From Barnesiella sp. (GTDB lineage: Bacteria > Bacteroidota > Bacteroidia > Bacteroidales > Muribaculaceae): 64,000 bases of DNA. Below, one piece after another: positions 9,194 through 18,879 of this stretch; the first letter of the stretch is position 1; each line of letters starts with the position of its first letter. Location of the stretch: contig JAAVEW010000019.1 of NCBI GenBank assembly GCA_014801075.1, positions 10,006 through 74,005 on the forward strand, given 5' to 3'. The notes beneath the pieces were generated by a model. The model saw only the letters and a program-made list of their open reading frames with translations. It ran no database searches and was not told the DNA's origin. Position numbers and translations under genes: made by a program.

Positions 9194-9201
9194 TATCTTT
9201 G
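9194..9201 (+). promoter_or_regulatory. -7 element of TPR-DUF4293 operon
   Basis: TATCTTTG on the plus strand, 18 bp before the ATG at 9220. It decides the start of the gene: the longer reading from 9166 would begin upstream of this promoter. Confidence 0.55.
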
Positions 9202-9219
9202 CATAAACATGAATTTTGT

Positions 9220-11409
9220 ATGGCAGAAAACGAAATTTCCAATAAAAAAGAATTATTCAATAATCTTCTCTCGCAGGGTCGGCTCCACGAAGCAATCGTG
9301 ATGTTGAAGTCTATATCCGAGAGAAATATGCTCTGGGAGGTCACTGACCACGTGACGCGTGTCGAGGAATCATACCGCTACATGCTCCGCTACGCCATGG
9401 ACAACGTGGCCGACCCTCACCGCGACATTATATATAATAATATAAAGGAGGACCTTCGGGTGATATATGACAGACTGGCACGTCAGGTCAATTCCCGCAA
9501 CGGTTCGTCGCTCTATTATACCACCGTGCGCACGGCCAATCTTCCGGCCGTTGCCGTCGCTGTCGACCGTTACCGCGCGCTCCAGCAGTCAAACGATGCC
9601 TTCTCCATCGCGGCAGGCACCGCTCAGGGTGCATCGCGCACCGAGATTGAAGCTGCCGAGAACACCCTCTTTGAGAGCGCATGGATAGGCTTCCCTTACT
9701 CGGCCGACGATGAGAAGTCACTCACGTCGCTTATCGGCGATGCGTCAGTGCCCGCTCATGTCAAACTTATGACACTCTCGGCCATTATGCTCGGCGGCTT
9801 TGAGTTCTTCGACCGCCGCAGGGTCAATGTGCTCGCGGGAGCTTACGCCGCTGAGGACGCTGACGAGCAAATCAGAATGACAGCTCTGACGGCTCTCTTG
9901 CTCACCCTCTACGTCAACCGCGACAGGGAACTCCCCTCGGAGGTATCGGCCCGCATCGACGCTCTGCGCGATATACCCGGATGGCTCTCAGATATAAAAA
10001 CCGTATATCTCGAACTCATCCGCACCCTCGACACCGACCGCATCACCTCCAAGCTCCGCGACGAGATAGTGCCGCAGATGATAAAGATGAAGCCCGAAAT
10101 CGAAAAACGTATCAAGACTGACTTCGAGCAGGGCGTCGACCCCGCCGAACTGGAGGAAAACCCCGAGTGGCAGGACTTCCTTGACTCGTCAGGCATTGCC
10201 GACAAGATGAAGGAGCTTTCGGAAATCCAGGAAGAGGGTGGCGACATACTCATGGGCACCTTCTCCCAGCTTAAATCCTACCCATTCTTCTATAGTATAG
10301 CCAACTGGTTCCGCCCGTTTCAGGTCGACAACTCGGCCGTGGTGCAACTTGGCGACGATACCAACGTGCTCAGCGAACTGATAGCGCAGTCATTCTTCAT
10401 GTGTGACAGCGACAAATATTCATTTGTGCTCGCTCTCGCTTCTATGCCCGAAGCGCAGCGCAGCATGATGATTTCGCAGATAAAAGCACAGAATATCAAC
10501 GCCGCCGAACTGCAGAGCGCGTCGCTCAATCTCTCGACCGACCAGCGCCGTAACATCGTCAACAAGTATGTGCAGAATCTCTACCGTTTCTTCCGCCTGT
10601 TCCGCCGCCGCGAGGATTTCGCCAACCCATTTGCATCTGAAATCAACCTCACGGAGGTGAAACCGCTGCAGAAAGATTTCCTCGAGGACACCACGTTGCA
10701 GCTCGTCGGCGAGTTTTACTTCAAGCACCACTACTACAAGGAGGCGCTCAAAGTGTTCCGCCTGCGCGAGGCACATATCTTCCCCGACGCAACGCTCTAT
10801 CAGAAGATGGGTTACTGCTGTCAGCAACTCGGCGACATTACCGGAGCAATCAACTACTACGAGCAATCCGAACTGTTGACCGGCAACAACGCCTGGACAG
10901 CGCGCCGTCTCGCCTCGGCCTATAAGCAGATTGGCGAGTATGCCAAGGCTCTCGACTACTACGAGCGCCTCGACGCCATGCAGCCCGACAAGTTTTCAAC
11001 CGCAATGAGCATGGGGCAGTGCCTTCTCGCTCTCGGCCAATACGAGAAAGCCTCAAAGGCATTTTACAAAGCGCAGTATCTCGACGAGAATTCCGAGAAA
11101 CCGCTGCGGCTCCTCGCCTGGTCGCTCTTTATGCAGCGCGACCTCGATGGCGCCCGAAAAATATATGATAAGATACTCGACACGGCAGTGCGCCCGCTCG
11201 ACTATCTCAACCGCGGCCACGTTGACCTCGTGGCGAGCAACTACCACTCCGCCATATCGTTCTATCTCAAATTTGTGAAGGCTTCGCCCGACGGCTGGAA
11301 CGACTTCATTAAGGAAATGGCGTCAGACCGCGATGCGCTGACACGTCTCGGTGTCGATGCCGGGATGCTCCCCCTCGTAATAGACGCAGTGAAATATGCT
11401 GAAAATTAA
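9220..11409 (+). CDS. tetratricopeptide-repeat protein
   Basis: A 729-residue cytoplasmic protein starting MAENEISNKKELFNNLL. The first ~480 residues are helical with no named domain I can assign. The last ~230 hold TPR units, for example YYKEALKVFRLREAHIFPDATLYQKMGYC, then GDITGAINYYEQSELL, GEYAKALDYYERLDAM, GQYEKASKAFYKAQYL and DLDGARKIYDKIL. TPR arrays bind protein partners; the partner is not visible. There is no signal peptide. The DUF4293 gene follows by 27 bp and is probably co-transcribed. An upstream extension to 9166 was rejected on promoter position. Confidence 0.8.
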   Translation: MAENEISNKKELFNNLLSQGRLHEAIVMLKSISERNMLWEVTDHVTRVEESYRYMLRYAMDNVADPHRDIIYNNIKEDLRVIYDRLARQVNSRNGSSLYYTTVRTANLPAVAVAVDRYRALQQSNDAFSIAAGTAQGASRTEIEAAENTLFESAWIGFPYSADDEKSLTSLIGDASVPAHVKLMTLSAIMLGGFEFFDRRRVNVLAGAYAAEDADEQIRMTALTALLLTLYVNRDRELPSEVSARIDALRDIPGWLSDIKTVYLELIRTLDTDRITSKLRDEIVPQMIKMKPEIEKRIKTDFEQGVDPAELEENPEWQDFLDSSGIADKMKELSEIQEEGGDILMGTFSQLKSYPFFYSIANWFRPFQVDNSAVVQLGDDTNVLSELIAQSFFMCDSDKYSFVLALASMPEAQRSMMISQIKAQNINAAELQSASLNLSTDQRRNIVNKYVQNLYRFFRLFRRREDFANPFASEINLTEVKPLQKDFLEDTTLQLVGEFYFKHHYYKEALKVFRLREAHIFPDATLYQKMGYCCQQLGDITGAINYYEQSELLTGNNAWTARRLASAYKQIGEYAKALDYYERLDAMQPDKFSTAMSMGQCLLALGQYEKASKAFYKAQYLDENSEKPLRLLAWSLFMQRDLDGARKIYDKILDTAVRPLDYLNRGHVDLVASNYHSAISFYLKFVKASPDGWNDFIKEMASDRDALTRLGVDAGMLPLVIDAVKYAEN

Positions 11410-11436
11410 CCAATAACAACATAAATAACAAAAGCT

Positions 11437-11862
11437 ATGGTAATACAAAGATGGCAGACAGTATTTCTGTTTCTCGCGACAGTGCTTATGGTCGTGTTCT
11501 CGCTGATGCCTTTTGCATCGGTAACAATTGACACTGAGGTAGTACAACTTCACCCCAAGGATTATCCCGTTTATCTCGTTGTCAACCTGCTGATTGCAGC
11601 CCTCCTTTTCATCTCTATTTTCAAATATCGCAATCTGAAGATGCAGAAGAAGGTGACTCTGCTATCAGTAGTGCTGATATGTTGCTCGGCAGTGACCGGC
11701 GGAATGCTCCTCTACGGTCCCGGCGCACCCAAAGGCGCGGTCGAGCTCGAATGGGCCGGCGGCATCGTGCTCCTTCTCGCAGCGCTTCTTTTCGCTATTT
11801 TCGCCTACCGTGGCATAAGCAGCGACCAGCGCAAACTCTCCTCCAACGACCGTATCCGCTAA
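11437..11862 (+). CDS. DUF4293 membrane protein
   Basis: A 141-residue protein with four hydrophobic segments (about 7-27, 45-62, 72-93, 105-124). It begins MVIQRWQTVFLFLATVLM, the typical opening of DUF4293 proteins, which are restricted to Bacteroidetes and commonly sit beside rpoD, as here (convergent). Function unknown. A strong bidirectional terminator separates it from rpoD. Confidence 0.85.
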   Translation: MVIQRWQTVFLFLATVLMVVFSLMPFASVTIDTEVVQLHPKDYPVYLVVNLLIAALLFISIFKYRNLKMQKKVTLLSVVLICCSAVTGGMLLYGPGAPKGAVELEWAGGIVLLLAALLFAIFAYRGISSDQRKLSSNDRIR

Positions 11863-11943
11863 ACCGCATAGCTCGGCAACTATAACTTCACAGATTGGCA
11901 ACTTCACTGATAAGCAAAAACGTTGCCGATTCAACCAAACAAA

Positions 11944-11974
11944 AAAAGCTGCGTTCCATCGAACGCAGCTTTTT
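11944..11974. terminator. bidirectional terminator between DUF4293 and rpoD
   Basis: Thirteen-base perfect stem (AAAAGCTGCGTTC / GAACGCAGCTTTT) with a CATC loop. A-tracts and T-tracts on both sides let it serve both converging genes. Confidence 0.9.
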
Positions 11975-11995
11975 ATATCCTATAAAGTTATAATC

Positions 11996-12868
11996 TTACT
12001 GACCGAGGTAGGTTTTCAGCAGACGGCTCTTCTGGCCTTTGAGGCGACGGATAGCCTTTTCCTTAATCTGACGCACACGCTCGCGGGTGAGGTCAAACTT
12101 GGCACCTATTTCCTCAAGTGTCATTTCCTGGCAACCGATACCGAAGAACATGCGCAGGATGTCGCTTTCACGCTCGTGGAGCTGCTTGAGTGCGCGGTCC
12201 ACCTCTTTAGAGAGTGATTCCTGATTGAGGAATGAATCGGCGGAGGGGGAGTCGTCGTTGGGTATTACGTCGAGAAGGCTGTTGTCCTCGCCGTCGGCGA
12301 AAGGAGCGTCAACCGATACGTGGCGGCCCGATACCTTGAGAGTGTCGGCAATCTTGTCAACCGGCACATCGAGAGTTTCGGCAAGTTCCTCGGGAGAGGG
12401 ACGGCGCTCGTTTTCCTGCTCGAATTTTGAGAGTGCCTTGCTGATTTTGTTAAGTGAACCAACCTGGTTGAGAGGCAGACGCACGATACGCGACTGCTCG
12501 GCAAGAGCCTGAAGAATTGACTGACGAATCCACCATACGGCGTAAGAAATAAATTTGAAACCGCGGGTTTCATCAAATTTCTGCGCAGCCTTGATGAGTC
12601 CCACATTACCCTCGTTGATAAGGTCGGGGAGGCTCAGACCCTGATTCTGATATTGTTTTGCTACCGATACCACAAATCGCAGGTTGGCGCGGGTGAGTTT
12701 GTCGAGGGCATGCTGACGCTCGGCTTCTGTGCCGTTACGTATCAGCTGGGCAAGTTCAACTTCCTCTTCGACAGTTATCAACTCTTCGCGTCCAATCTCC
12801 TGAAGGTACTTGTCGAGAGATGCACTTTCGCGATTGGTAATCGATTTTGTTATCTTTAGTTGTCTCAT
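11996..12868 (-). CDS. rpoD: primary sigma factor RpoD/SigA
   Basis: Housekeeping sigma-70 factor of 290 residues, the short form typical of Bacteroidetes (no region 1.1). Region 1.2: [16 protein letters not shown]. Region 2: [27 protein letters not shown] and [15 protein letters not shown], the core-binding and -10 recognition helices. Region 3 contains [15 protein letters not shown]. Region 4: [20 protein letters not shown], the -35 helix-turn-helix. It presumably reads the TTG/TAnnTTTG promoters noted through this window. It is monocistronic, with its own -7 element 28 bp upstream. Confidence 0.96.
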   Translation of the reverse strand: MRQLKITKSITNRESASLDKYLQEIGREELITVEEEVELAQLIRNGTEAERQHALDKLTRANLRFVVSVAKQYQNQGLSLPDLINEGNVGLIKAAQKFDETRGFKFISYAVWWIRQSILQALAEQSRIVRLPLNQVGSLNKISKALSKFEQENERRPSPEELAETLDVPVDKIADTLKVSGRHVSVDAPFADGEDNSLLDVIPNDDSPSADSFLNQESLSKEVDRALKQLHERESDILRMFFGIGCQEMTLEEIGAKFDLTRERVRQIKEKAIRRLKGQKSRLLKTYLGQ

Positions 12869-12895
12869 ATTTTATATGATAGATTTTTCAAACTG

Positions 12896-12903
12896 CAAAA
12901 TTA
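12896..12903 (-). promoter_or_regulatory. possible -7 element of rpoD
   Basis: Minus-strand TAATTTTG, matching TAnnTTTG, 28 bp upstream of the rpoD ATG. No TTG was found at the expected -33 position. Confidence 0.4.
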
Positions 12904-13026
12904 TAAAATAATAACGAAATTATAACACTCAGTCCAATAAAAATAACGCGTGATTTCACACTTTATTGCACTTTTAACATAACTTCGTAGTCAGTGAGCT
13001 TAAATCAGCCGCGGCGCATGACAAAA

Positions 13027-13070
13027 ACAGTACGGTATTTCCCGTGAGTAGCGGAGAAATACCGTACTGT
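13027..13070 (-). terminator. terminator of ABC exporter operon
   Basis: Perfect 15-base inverted repeat ACAGTACGGTATTTC / GAAATACCGTACTGT with a 14-base loop, 43 bp downstream of the permease stop. On the minus strand it is followed by TTTTTG. The rest of the 12869-13113 gap holds the rpoD promoter region. Confidence 0.75.
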
Positions 13071-13113
13071 ATAACGCTCCGGTGCCCGCAAAGTTGAGCG
13101 GCCACGTCGGTGA

Positions 13114-14414
13114 TTACTTATAACGTGCCCAGCGTATGAGCTCCTTCACGGTGGGTTTCTTGCCATACATGAAGATGCCCACGCGGTATATCTTGGCGGT
13201 AAACCATATTATCAGCACGATGGAGGCGTAGAGTATCGCGAGCGATGCCACGATTTCGCCGGCAGGTACTCCCGAAGGTATGCGCGCCATCATCACCATC
13301 GGTGATGTGAACGGTATCATCGACAGCAATGTCGCCAGCGACGAGTCGGGATTCTGGCCTATCGTGATTGAGAACATGAGGCCGAGGATTACAGGTATGA
13401 TGCAGAAGCCCTGCAGCTGCGCGCCGTCCTGAGCGTTGTCAACCGATGCTCCGATTGCCGCATAGAGCGAAGCATAGAGCAGGAAGCCGCCTATGAGGAA
13501 CAGTACAAGGTACCCGAAAATCGAGAAGATATAGCTCAACGAACTCAGCAGGGCCATCACCTGAAGCAGACCGATGTCGGTTTTCATTGTGGCCGGGTCG
13601 AGCGTGCCCGCACGCAGCGCGTCAAGTTCGGCAAAGAGGTCGGCACCCGCAATTTCGGGGAGCGCGAAAGTGATGAATGCCGCTATGAGCAGCGCCCATA
13701 TTACTACCTGAGTCACGGCTACCGCACCGATACCTATTATCTTACCGAGCATGAGGTGGGTGGGCTTGATTGATGTAACGATTATTTCAAGCACGCGGTT
13801 GTTCTTCTCCTCGATTATGCTCATCATCACGAGCTGACCGTACATGATAATAAACATGTAGAGGATAAATGTCATGGCGATACCAACGAGATAGCTTGTC
13901 AGCGAGCTTGACGACGATTCGTTGCCGTCGTCATCAATCTTCTGGGTGCTGATCATCACGTCGGCCTCAACCTCGTTCATTACCTTTTTGAGGTCGCCGA
14001 GCTGAAGCTCTTCGAGTCGCTGCGCTTCGATAGCGTCCTCTATGTCCGATTTTATCAGCGCCTCGGTTTCGAGTGAGCTTCCACCGCGGTGATAGAGTGT
14101 CACGGCTGCGGGATTCTCTATGATGTCCTCTCCGATTACCACGAAGGTCTTGACATCGGTATCGAGTTTGAGCGAGTCGGCGGGGAGGTCGGTCATCGAG
14201 TAGGGGAGCGATGGATTGGCAGCAAGATAAGGCGATACCTTGCCCGACTTATCGACTATGGTTATAACCTCTGTTTCGCTCCCTATGCCGTCGAGTAGTG
14301 CGGGGGCAAACATGAGTGCCAGCATCACTACGGGCATGAGCAGAGTGGTGAATATAAATCCCTTCTTGCGCACGCGCTGCGTGTATTCGCGGCTTATTAC
14401 GAGTAGTATATTGT

Positions 14415-14418
<4 letters not shown>
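13114..14418 (-). CDS. ABC-2 type transporter permease (NatB-like)
   Basis: A 434-residue inner-membrane protein. The first hydrophobic segment lies near 20-40, a large extracytoplasmic domain spans about 45-180, and five or more membrane segments occupy 180-420 (LTSYLVGIAMTFILYMF, AVTQVVIWALLIAAF, YLVLFLIGGFLLYASL, IVASLAILYASIVLII). The motif IIEEKNNRVLEIIVTSIKPTHLMLGKI is the ABC2_membrane_3/NatB signature. It overlaps the ATPase gene by 4 bp (ATGA) and forms a two-component exporter with it. The substrate is not evident; NatAB relatives export sodium or antibiotics. Confidence 0.88.
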
Positions 14419-15347
<929 letters not shown>

Positions 15348-15406
15348 GCGTTCAGTAATATGGGGTTAATGTCTTATTGGTAATATATGTTCTTTCCTAT
15401 AATACG

Positions 15407-15414
15407 CAAAGATA
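15407..15414 (-). promoter_or_regulatory. -7 element of ABC exporter operon
   Basis: Minus-strand TATCTTTG, 60 bp upstream of the ATPase ATG and just beyond the htrA terminator. No TTG was found at the expected distance. Confidence 0.4.
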
Positions 15415-15430
15415 GCGATAATGTAACAAA

Positions 15431-15472
15431 AAAGAGACCGAAAGATGATTTTTTTCATCCTTCGGTCTCTTT
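15431..15472 (-). terminator. terminator of htrA
   Basis: Stem AAAGAGACCGAA / TTCGGTCTCTTT with an inner GATGA/TCATC pairing and T-rich apex, 17 bp after the htrA stop. On the minus strand the hairpin is followed by TTTTGTTAC. Confidence 0.85.
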
Positions 15473-15489
15473 AGCTATTGATTACAGGA

Positions 15490-16959
15490 TTATTGCGCTA
15501 TGTCAACGGCGTAGTAAACTTTGCGCGGCGAGCCGGGATATACGCCTGAGATGAACATCACGTGGTCATATTCGTCGCTCGATACGATGGCGTCATAGAG
15601 CTGTTCCACATCTTCTGCGCTCTTGACATAAACGTTGTTGATGTCGACAATGATGAATCCGTCGCGCATGCCTGCGGCTTTGAATTTACCTTCCTTTATG
15701 TCGGTCACCTGCAGGCCCGATGGTATGCGCAGTTTGTCGAGCGTGCCCTGACTTACCTCCTTGAAGCTGCAACCGAGCGACGATGCCTCGTTCTTCAACG
15801 TGAGTTCGCTGTCGCCTTTGGCATTCTTTAAGGTGACGTTGAGCGTCATGGGCTTGTTGTCGCGGTATATGGAGAGTGTGACAGTGTCGCCGGGACGGTG
15901 CTTGGCTATCTCTTCTTGAAGCTGGCCCGTAGAGGTGGTGGGATTGCCGTTGATGGCTACGATTACGTCGTCGGGTTTCACGCCCGCTTCATCAGCTCCG
16001 CTACCATCCGCTACCTCGGCCACATAGATACCGGCGGGTACGGCGGTGATGTTTTTCTCCTTGGCAACCTGCGGATTAAGTTCGGTGAACGAGACGCCGA
16101 GAAGCGCGCGCTGCACAGTGCCGTAGTTCTCGATGTCGTCAACAATCTTGCTTACGATGGAGGTGGGTATGGCAAACGAGTTGCCGGCATAATTGCCTGT
16201 CTGCGAATATATGGCGGTGTTAATGCCTACAAGTTCGCCGTTAAGGTTGACGAGCGCGCCGCCGGAGTTGCCGGGGTTGACTGCCGCGTCGGTCTGTATG
16301 TATGATTCCACGCCCTGACGCGCACGGTAGCCCGTGGTGGAGGATATGTTACGTGCCTTGGCGCTCACGATACCTGCCGTCACGGTGGAGGTGAAGCCGA
16401 AGGGATTGCCTACGGCAAGCACCCATTCGCCAACGCGAAGGTTCTCCGAGTCGCCCATCTTGATTGCCTGCAGGTTGTCGGCGTCGATTTTGATGACCGC
16501 GAGGTCGGTGGTGGCGTCGGTGCCCACTACGGTTGCGTCATACGAACGGTTGTCGTTGAGTGTCACTTCCAGTCGGTCGGCACCGTCAATCACGTGGTTG
16601 TTTGTGATAATCAGTCCGTTGTCTTTAAGGATAACGCCTGAGCCGAGTCCGCTCTGTCGCATCTGCGGTTCCTCTTGGCTCTCTTTCTCCTTTCTCTGCG
16701 GAGCCTGCTGTCGGCCGCGGGGCTGACTCGGCCCGAAGAAAAATTCAAAGAACGGGTCGTTCTCAAATGGATTGTAGCCGCCGCGTTCCTGACGGCGCTG
16801 CTGCGTGGGCTTCACGTAGCTCTTGATTGACACCACGGAGTTGACCGTAGCCTCGGCTGCGCGGGTAAAGTCAACGTTCTCAAATGCCGATGCCGTGGCG
16901 GTTGCGCCCAAAAGCAGTGCAGGCACAACTATTCTCTTAGTAATAGATTTCAGTTCCAT
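15490..16959 (-). CDS. htrA: Do/DegP-type periplasmic serine protease
   Basis: A 489-residue envelope quality-control protease/chaperone. Signal peptide of about 25 residues (VVPALLLGATATASAFE). The trypsin-like domain has catalytic His122 (ITNNHVID), Asp152 (TTDLAVIK) and Ser232 (NPGNSGGAL). A Gln/Arg-rich insert (about 52-102) lies in the LA-loop position. Two PDZ domains follow, at about 265-365 (GVSFTELNPQ .. AGVKPDDVIVAINGNP) and 400-485. It is monocistronic, with a terminator after it and a divergent NlpC/P60 gene upstream. Confidence 0.95.
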   Translation of the reverse strand: MELKSITKRIVVPALLLGATATASAFENVDFTRAAEATVNSVVSIKSYVKPTQQRRQERGGYNPFENDPFFEFFFGPSQPRGRQQAPQRKEKESQEEPQMRQSGLGSGVILKDNGLIITNNHVIDGADRLEVTLNDNRSYDATVVGTDATTDLAVIKIDADNLQAIKMGDSENLRVGEWVLAVGNPFGFTSTVTAGIVSAKARNISSTTGYRARQGVESYIQTDAAVNPGNSGGALVNLNGELVGINTAIYSQTGNYAGNSFAIPTSIVSKIVDDIENYGTVQRALLGVSFTELNPQVAKEKNITAVPAGIYVAEVADGSGADEAGVKPDDVIVAINGNPTTSTGQLQEEIAKHRPGDTVTLSIYRDNKPMTLNVTLKNAKGDSELTLKNEASSLGCSFKEVSQGTLDKLRIPSGLQVTDIKEGKFKAAGMRDGFIIVDINNVYVKSAEDVEQLYDAIVSSDEYDHVMFISGVYPGSPRKVYYAVDIAQ

Positions 16960-17021
16960 GTCTGTAAATGTTATTGGTTCTTAATCAGAATTATTTTCTC
17001 GCTTATGATGAATTATATTTG

Positions 17022-17029
17022 CAAAAATA
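17022..17029 (-). promoter_or_regulatory. possible -7 element of htrA
   Basis: Minus-strand TATTTTTG, 63 bp upstream of the htrA ATG, in the divergent gap shared with the NlpC/P60 gene. No clear -33 partner. Confidence 0.35.
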
Positions 17030-17115
17030 ACGCCAAAATTGATAGTTTAGTAAGAATATCATGGCGGTTAAAGTTATTTAATATTATACCCCCTCGTATT
17101 TAAATCAATTTTTAT

Positions 17116-17123
17116 TAAATTTG
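17116..17123 (+). promoter_or_regulatory. -7 element of NlpC/P60 gene
   Basis: TAAATTTG on the plus strand, 15 bp upstream of the ATG at 17138, giving a very short leader. No clear TTG at -33. Confidence 0.45.
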
Positions 17124-17137
17124 TGTAACTAATCATA

Positions 17138-18010
17138 ATGAGACGATTCGGCCACACCATATTAAAGTTCCTGCTGCTGACAATTCTGTCAGTCGGCACC
17201 GTTGCGTGTCACTCTTCCCGCAAAACTGTCAGGGGGAGTAGCGGCACTGTCCCACCCCGCAAGGTCGACTACAAGGAGATGCGCGACGAAGTCAACTCGC
17301 GCGACTACGATGTGCCCCTTATCGGCTCGCTCATCGAAGAGGCTGCCCGTTGGCTCGGCGTACCGTATAGATATGCCGGCAATGACCGTGGCGGCGTCGA
17401 CTGCTCCGGCCTTACCTCGCAGGTATTTCTCAAGACTCTCAATGTGAAGATGCCGCGCAGCTCGCGCGAGCAGCAGGAGTGGTGCCACAATATCAGCAAA
17501 AGCGACCTCATGCCCGGCGACCTTGTATTCTTCGCCACCGGTTCTGACCGCAACCGTGTGAGTCACGTAGGTATCTACATCGGCAACGGCGACATGATTC
17601 ACGCATCCTCATCGCGCGGAGTCGTGGTAAGTAACCTCGGCGAAACCTACTACACGATGCGTTACCACTCATCCGGCCGTCCCGAAGCCATCAAAAAACT
17701 CTACGCTGACCAAAGCAAGAAAAAAGGCAAAAACGGTAAGACCGCAACATCTAACGGTTCAAATCAGCGCCCCACTACCGTACCCACAGACACTAACTCA
17801 ACGCAACTCCCAACTCCCAATACCTCAGCAACAACCCCCGCCATAACCGTTCCCGCCATCTCAGTAGAAAACCTCATAGAACAACAAGTCGACTCCATAG
17901 CCGACACAATCACCGACGCCCCCATCACCCCGTCCACCCCCATCCCAACCCCTAAACTCCCCACTCCGACAGAACACCCCGACACCATCTTCACCCAATT
18001 TTTCGACTAA
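17138..18010 (+). CDS. NlpC/P60 family lipoprotein
   Basis: A 290-residue peptidoglycan endopeptidase candidate. The signal peptide ends in a lipobox (VGTVAC, lipidated Cys24). The NlpC/P60 domain spans about 65-190 with catalytic Cys89 (VDCSGLTSQV), His143 (VSHVGIYIGNG) and His155 (MIHASSS). The last ~95 residues are a Thr/Pro/Ser-rich tail of low complexity, perhaps a flexible wall-spanning segment. It likely cleaves stem-peptide bonds from the outer-membrane side. Divergent from htrA, another envelope gene. Confidence 0.92.
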   Translation: MRRFGHTILKFLLLTILSVGTVACHSSRKTVRGSSGTVPPRKVDYKEMRDEVNSRDYDVPLIGSLIEEAARWLGVPYRYAGNDRGGVDCSGLTSQVFLKTLNVKMPRSSREQQEWCHNISKSDLMPGDLVFFATGSDRNRVSHVGIYIGNGDMIHASSSRGVVVSNLGETYYTMRYHSSGRPEAIKKLYADQSKKKGKNGKTATSNGSNQRPTTVPTDTNSTQLPTPNTSATTPAITVPAISVENLIEQQVDSIADTITDAPITPSTPIPTPKLPTPTEHPDTIFTQFFD

Positions 18011-18111
18011 CACCCCAAAAACCATCACCAATCATACCTGCCTATCTCGCACCTCGATAACCCCATTAATCTAACTCAACTCCAGACATACCGTTTTAAT
18101 AGTGTTGCGTA

Positions 18112-18285
18112 GGGACGCGATAAATCGCGTCCGCATCCGGATGGTACAATAATATTGAATACCAACAACTTATGCGGGCGCAGACTTATCGCGTCCCGAC
18201 TACTCGACATCATCCCTAACTGATTATGACGGAGAGCGAGTCGGAGACTCGCTGATTGTGGTTAACCTCGGGCTTCAGCCCGAGG
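18112..18285. repeat. cluster of REP-like palindromes
   Basis: The gap 18011-18444 has no gene. It holds several short perfect palindromes: GGGACGCGAT/ATCGCGTCC (18112-18132), with TATCGCGTCCC repeated inverted at 18187-18197; CATCCGGATG at 18134-18143; GCGAGTC/GACTCGC at 18236-18252; and CCTCGGGCT/AGCCCGAGG at 18266-18285. Such palindromes are typical of dispersed REP-like intergenic elements. No transposase is adjacent. Confidence 0.65.
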
Positions 18286-18351
18286 ATTGCTGATACAGAG
18301 CAGGTTTTCGCCTCGGATAGGCGATTCGTGGTGCTCAGACACACGCTATAT

Positions 18352-18435
18352 ATTTGCACAAAAAAAGACCTGCCAAGAGCGTTATTGCTCCCCCGGGCAG
18401 GTCTTGCAAGCTGTTGAGTCGAGTATGTGTCTTTA
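18352..18435 (-). repeat. direct repeat copy A, includes terminator of HEPN-LRR operon
   Basis: About 84 bp nearly identical to 21192-21274, same orientation (three substitutions and two small indels by eye). The core is a strong terminator on the minus strand: AAGACCTGCC (18365-18374) / GGCAGGTCTT (18396-18405) with a nested GAGC/GCTC hairpin, followed by seven T residues. It lies 10 bp after the stop of the last islet gene. With copy B it brackets the AT-rich islet. Confidence 0.88.
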
Positions 18436-18444
18436 AGATAGTTT

Positions 18445-18879
18445 TCAGTTCGTTGACGTGGACACTACATTAGTACCAATTGCTTTTATTTGGTCGATTA
18501 ATTCGAATAATAGTTGGGGGCTAATACGTCCTTTCATATTAAGTTTCCCCGTTCCATAGTAATCTGATAGTAAGTAGTCTCCGTTGTTGTCAATCTCTAT
18601 ATTTGAGTGAGCGAAAGCATTGCGCAAGTGACACAACAAGTCTGCGATGAAATTTTTACCTTTTGAAAAAGTAATGGTATTCTCGTTTTGTTTCTTATCG
18701 AATGGCTTACTTGATATTTTCGCCCTCTTTAAATTTATATTTTTTTGTTTCAGAAAAGATTTTAATTTCTTATTGTTAATATTAAATCTTTTTTGTTTTG
18801 TTTTGACTTCCTGTTCAACATAAATTACAAGGTCAGCCCAAAATATTTTTTCGTTATCAGTCAGTGTTAACTTGCTCAC
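18445..18879 (-). CDS. HEPN-like protein, possible RNase
   Basis: A 144-residue basic, helical, cytoplasmic protein. Residues 86-91 read RNAFAH inside LLCHLRNAFAHSNIE, which fits the Rx4-6H active-site motif of HEPN ribonucleases, as found in toxin and immunity proteins (family knowledge). The start is a GTG that overlaps the stop of the LRR gene by 4 bp (GTGA), so its translation is coupled to the surface protein. The gene is very AT-rich (Lys/Asn/Ile-rich protein). No partner antitoxin such as an MNT nucleotidyltransferase was found. HEPN assignment rests on the motif and helical character only. Confidence 0.5.
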   Translation of the reverse strand: MSKLTLTDNEKIFWADLVIYVEQEVKTKQKRFNINNKKLKSFLKQKNINLKRAKISSKPFDKKQNENTITFSKGKNFIADLLCHLRNAFAHSNIEIDNNGDYLLSDYYGTGKLNMKGRISPQLLFELIDQIKAIGTNVVSTSTN

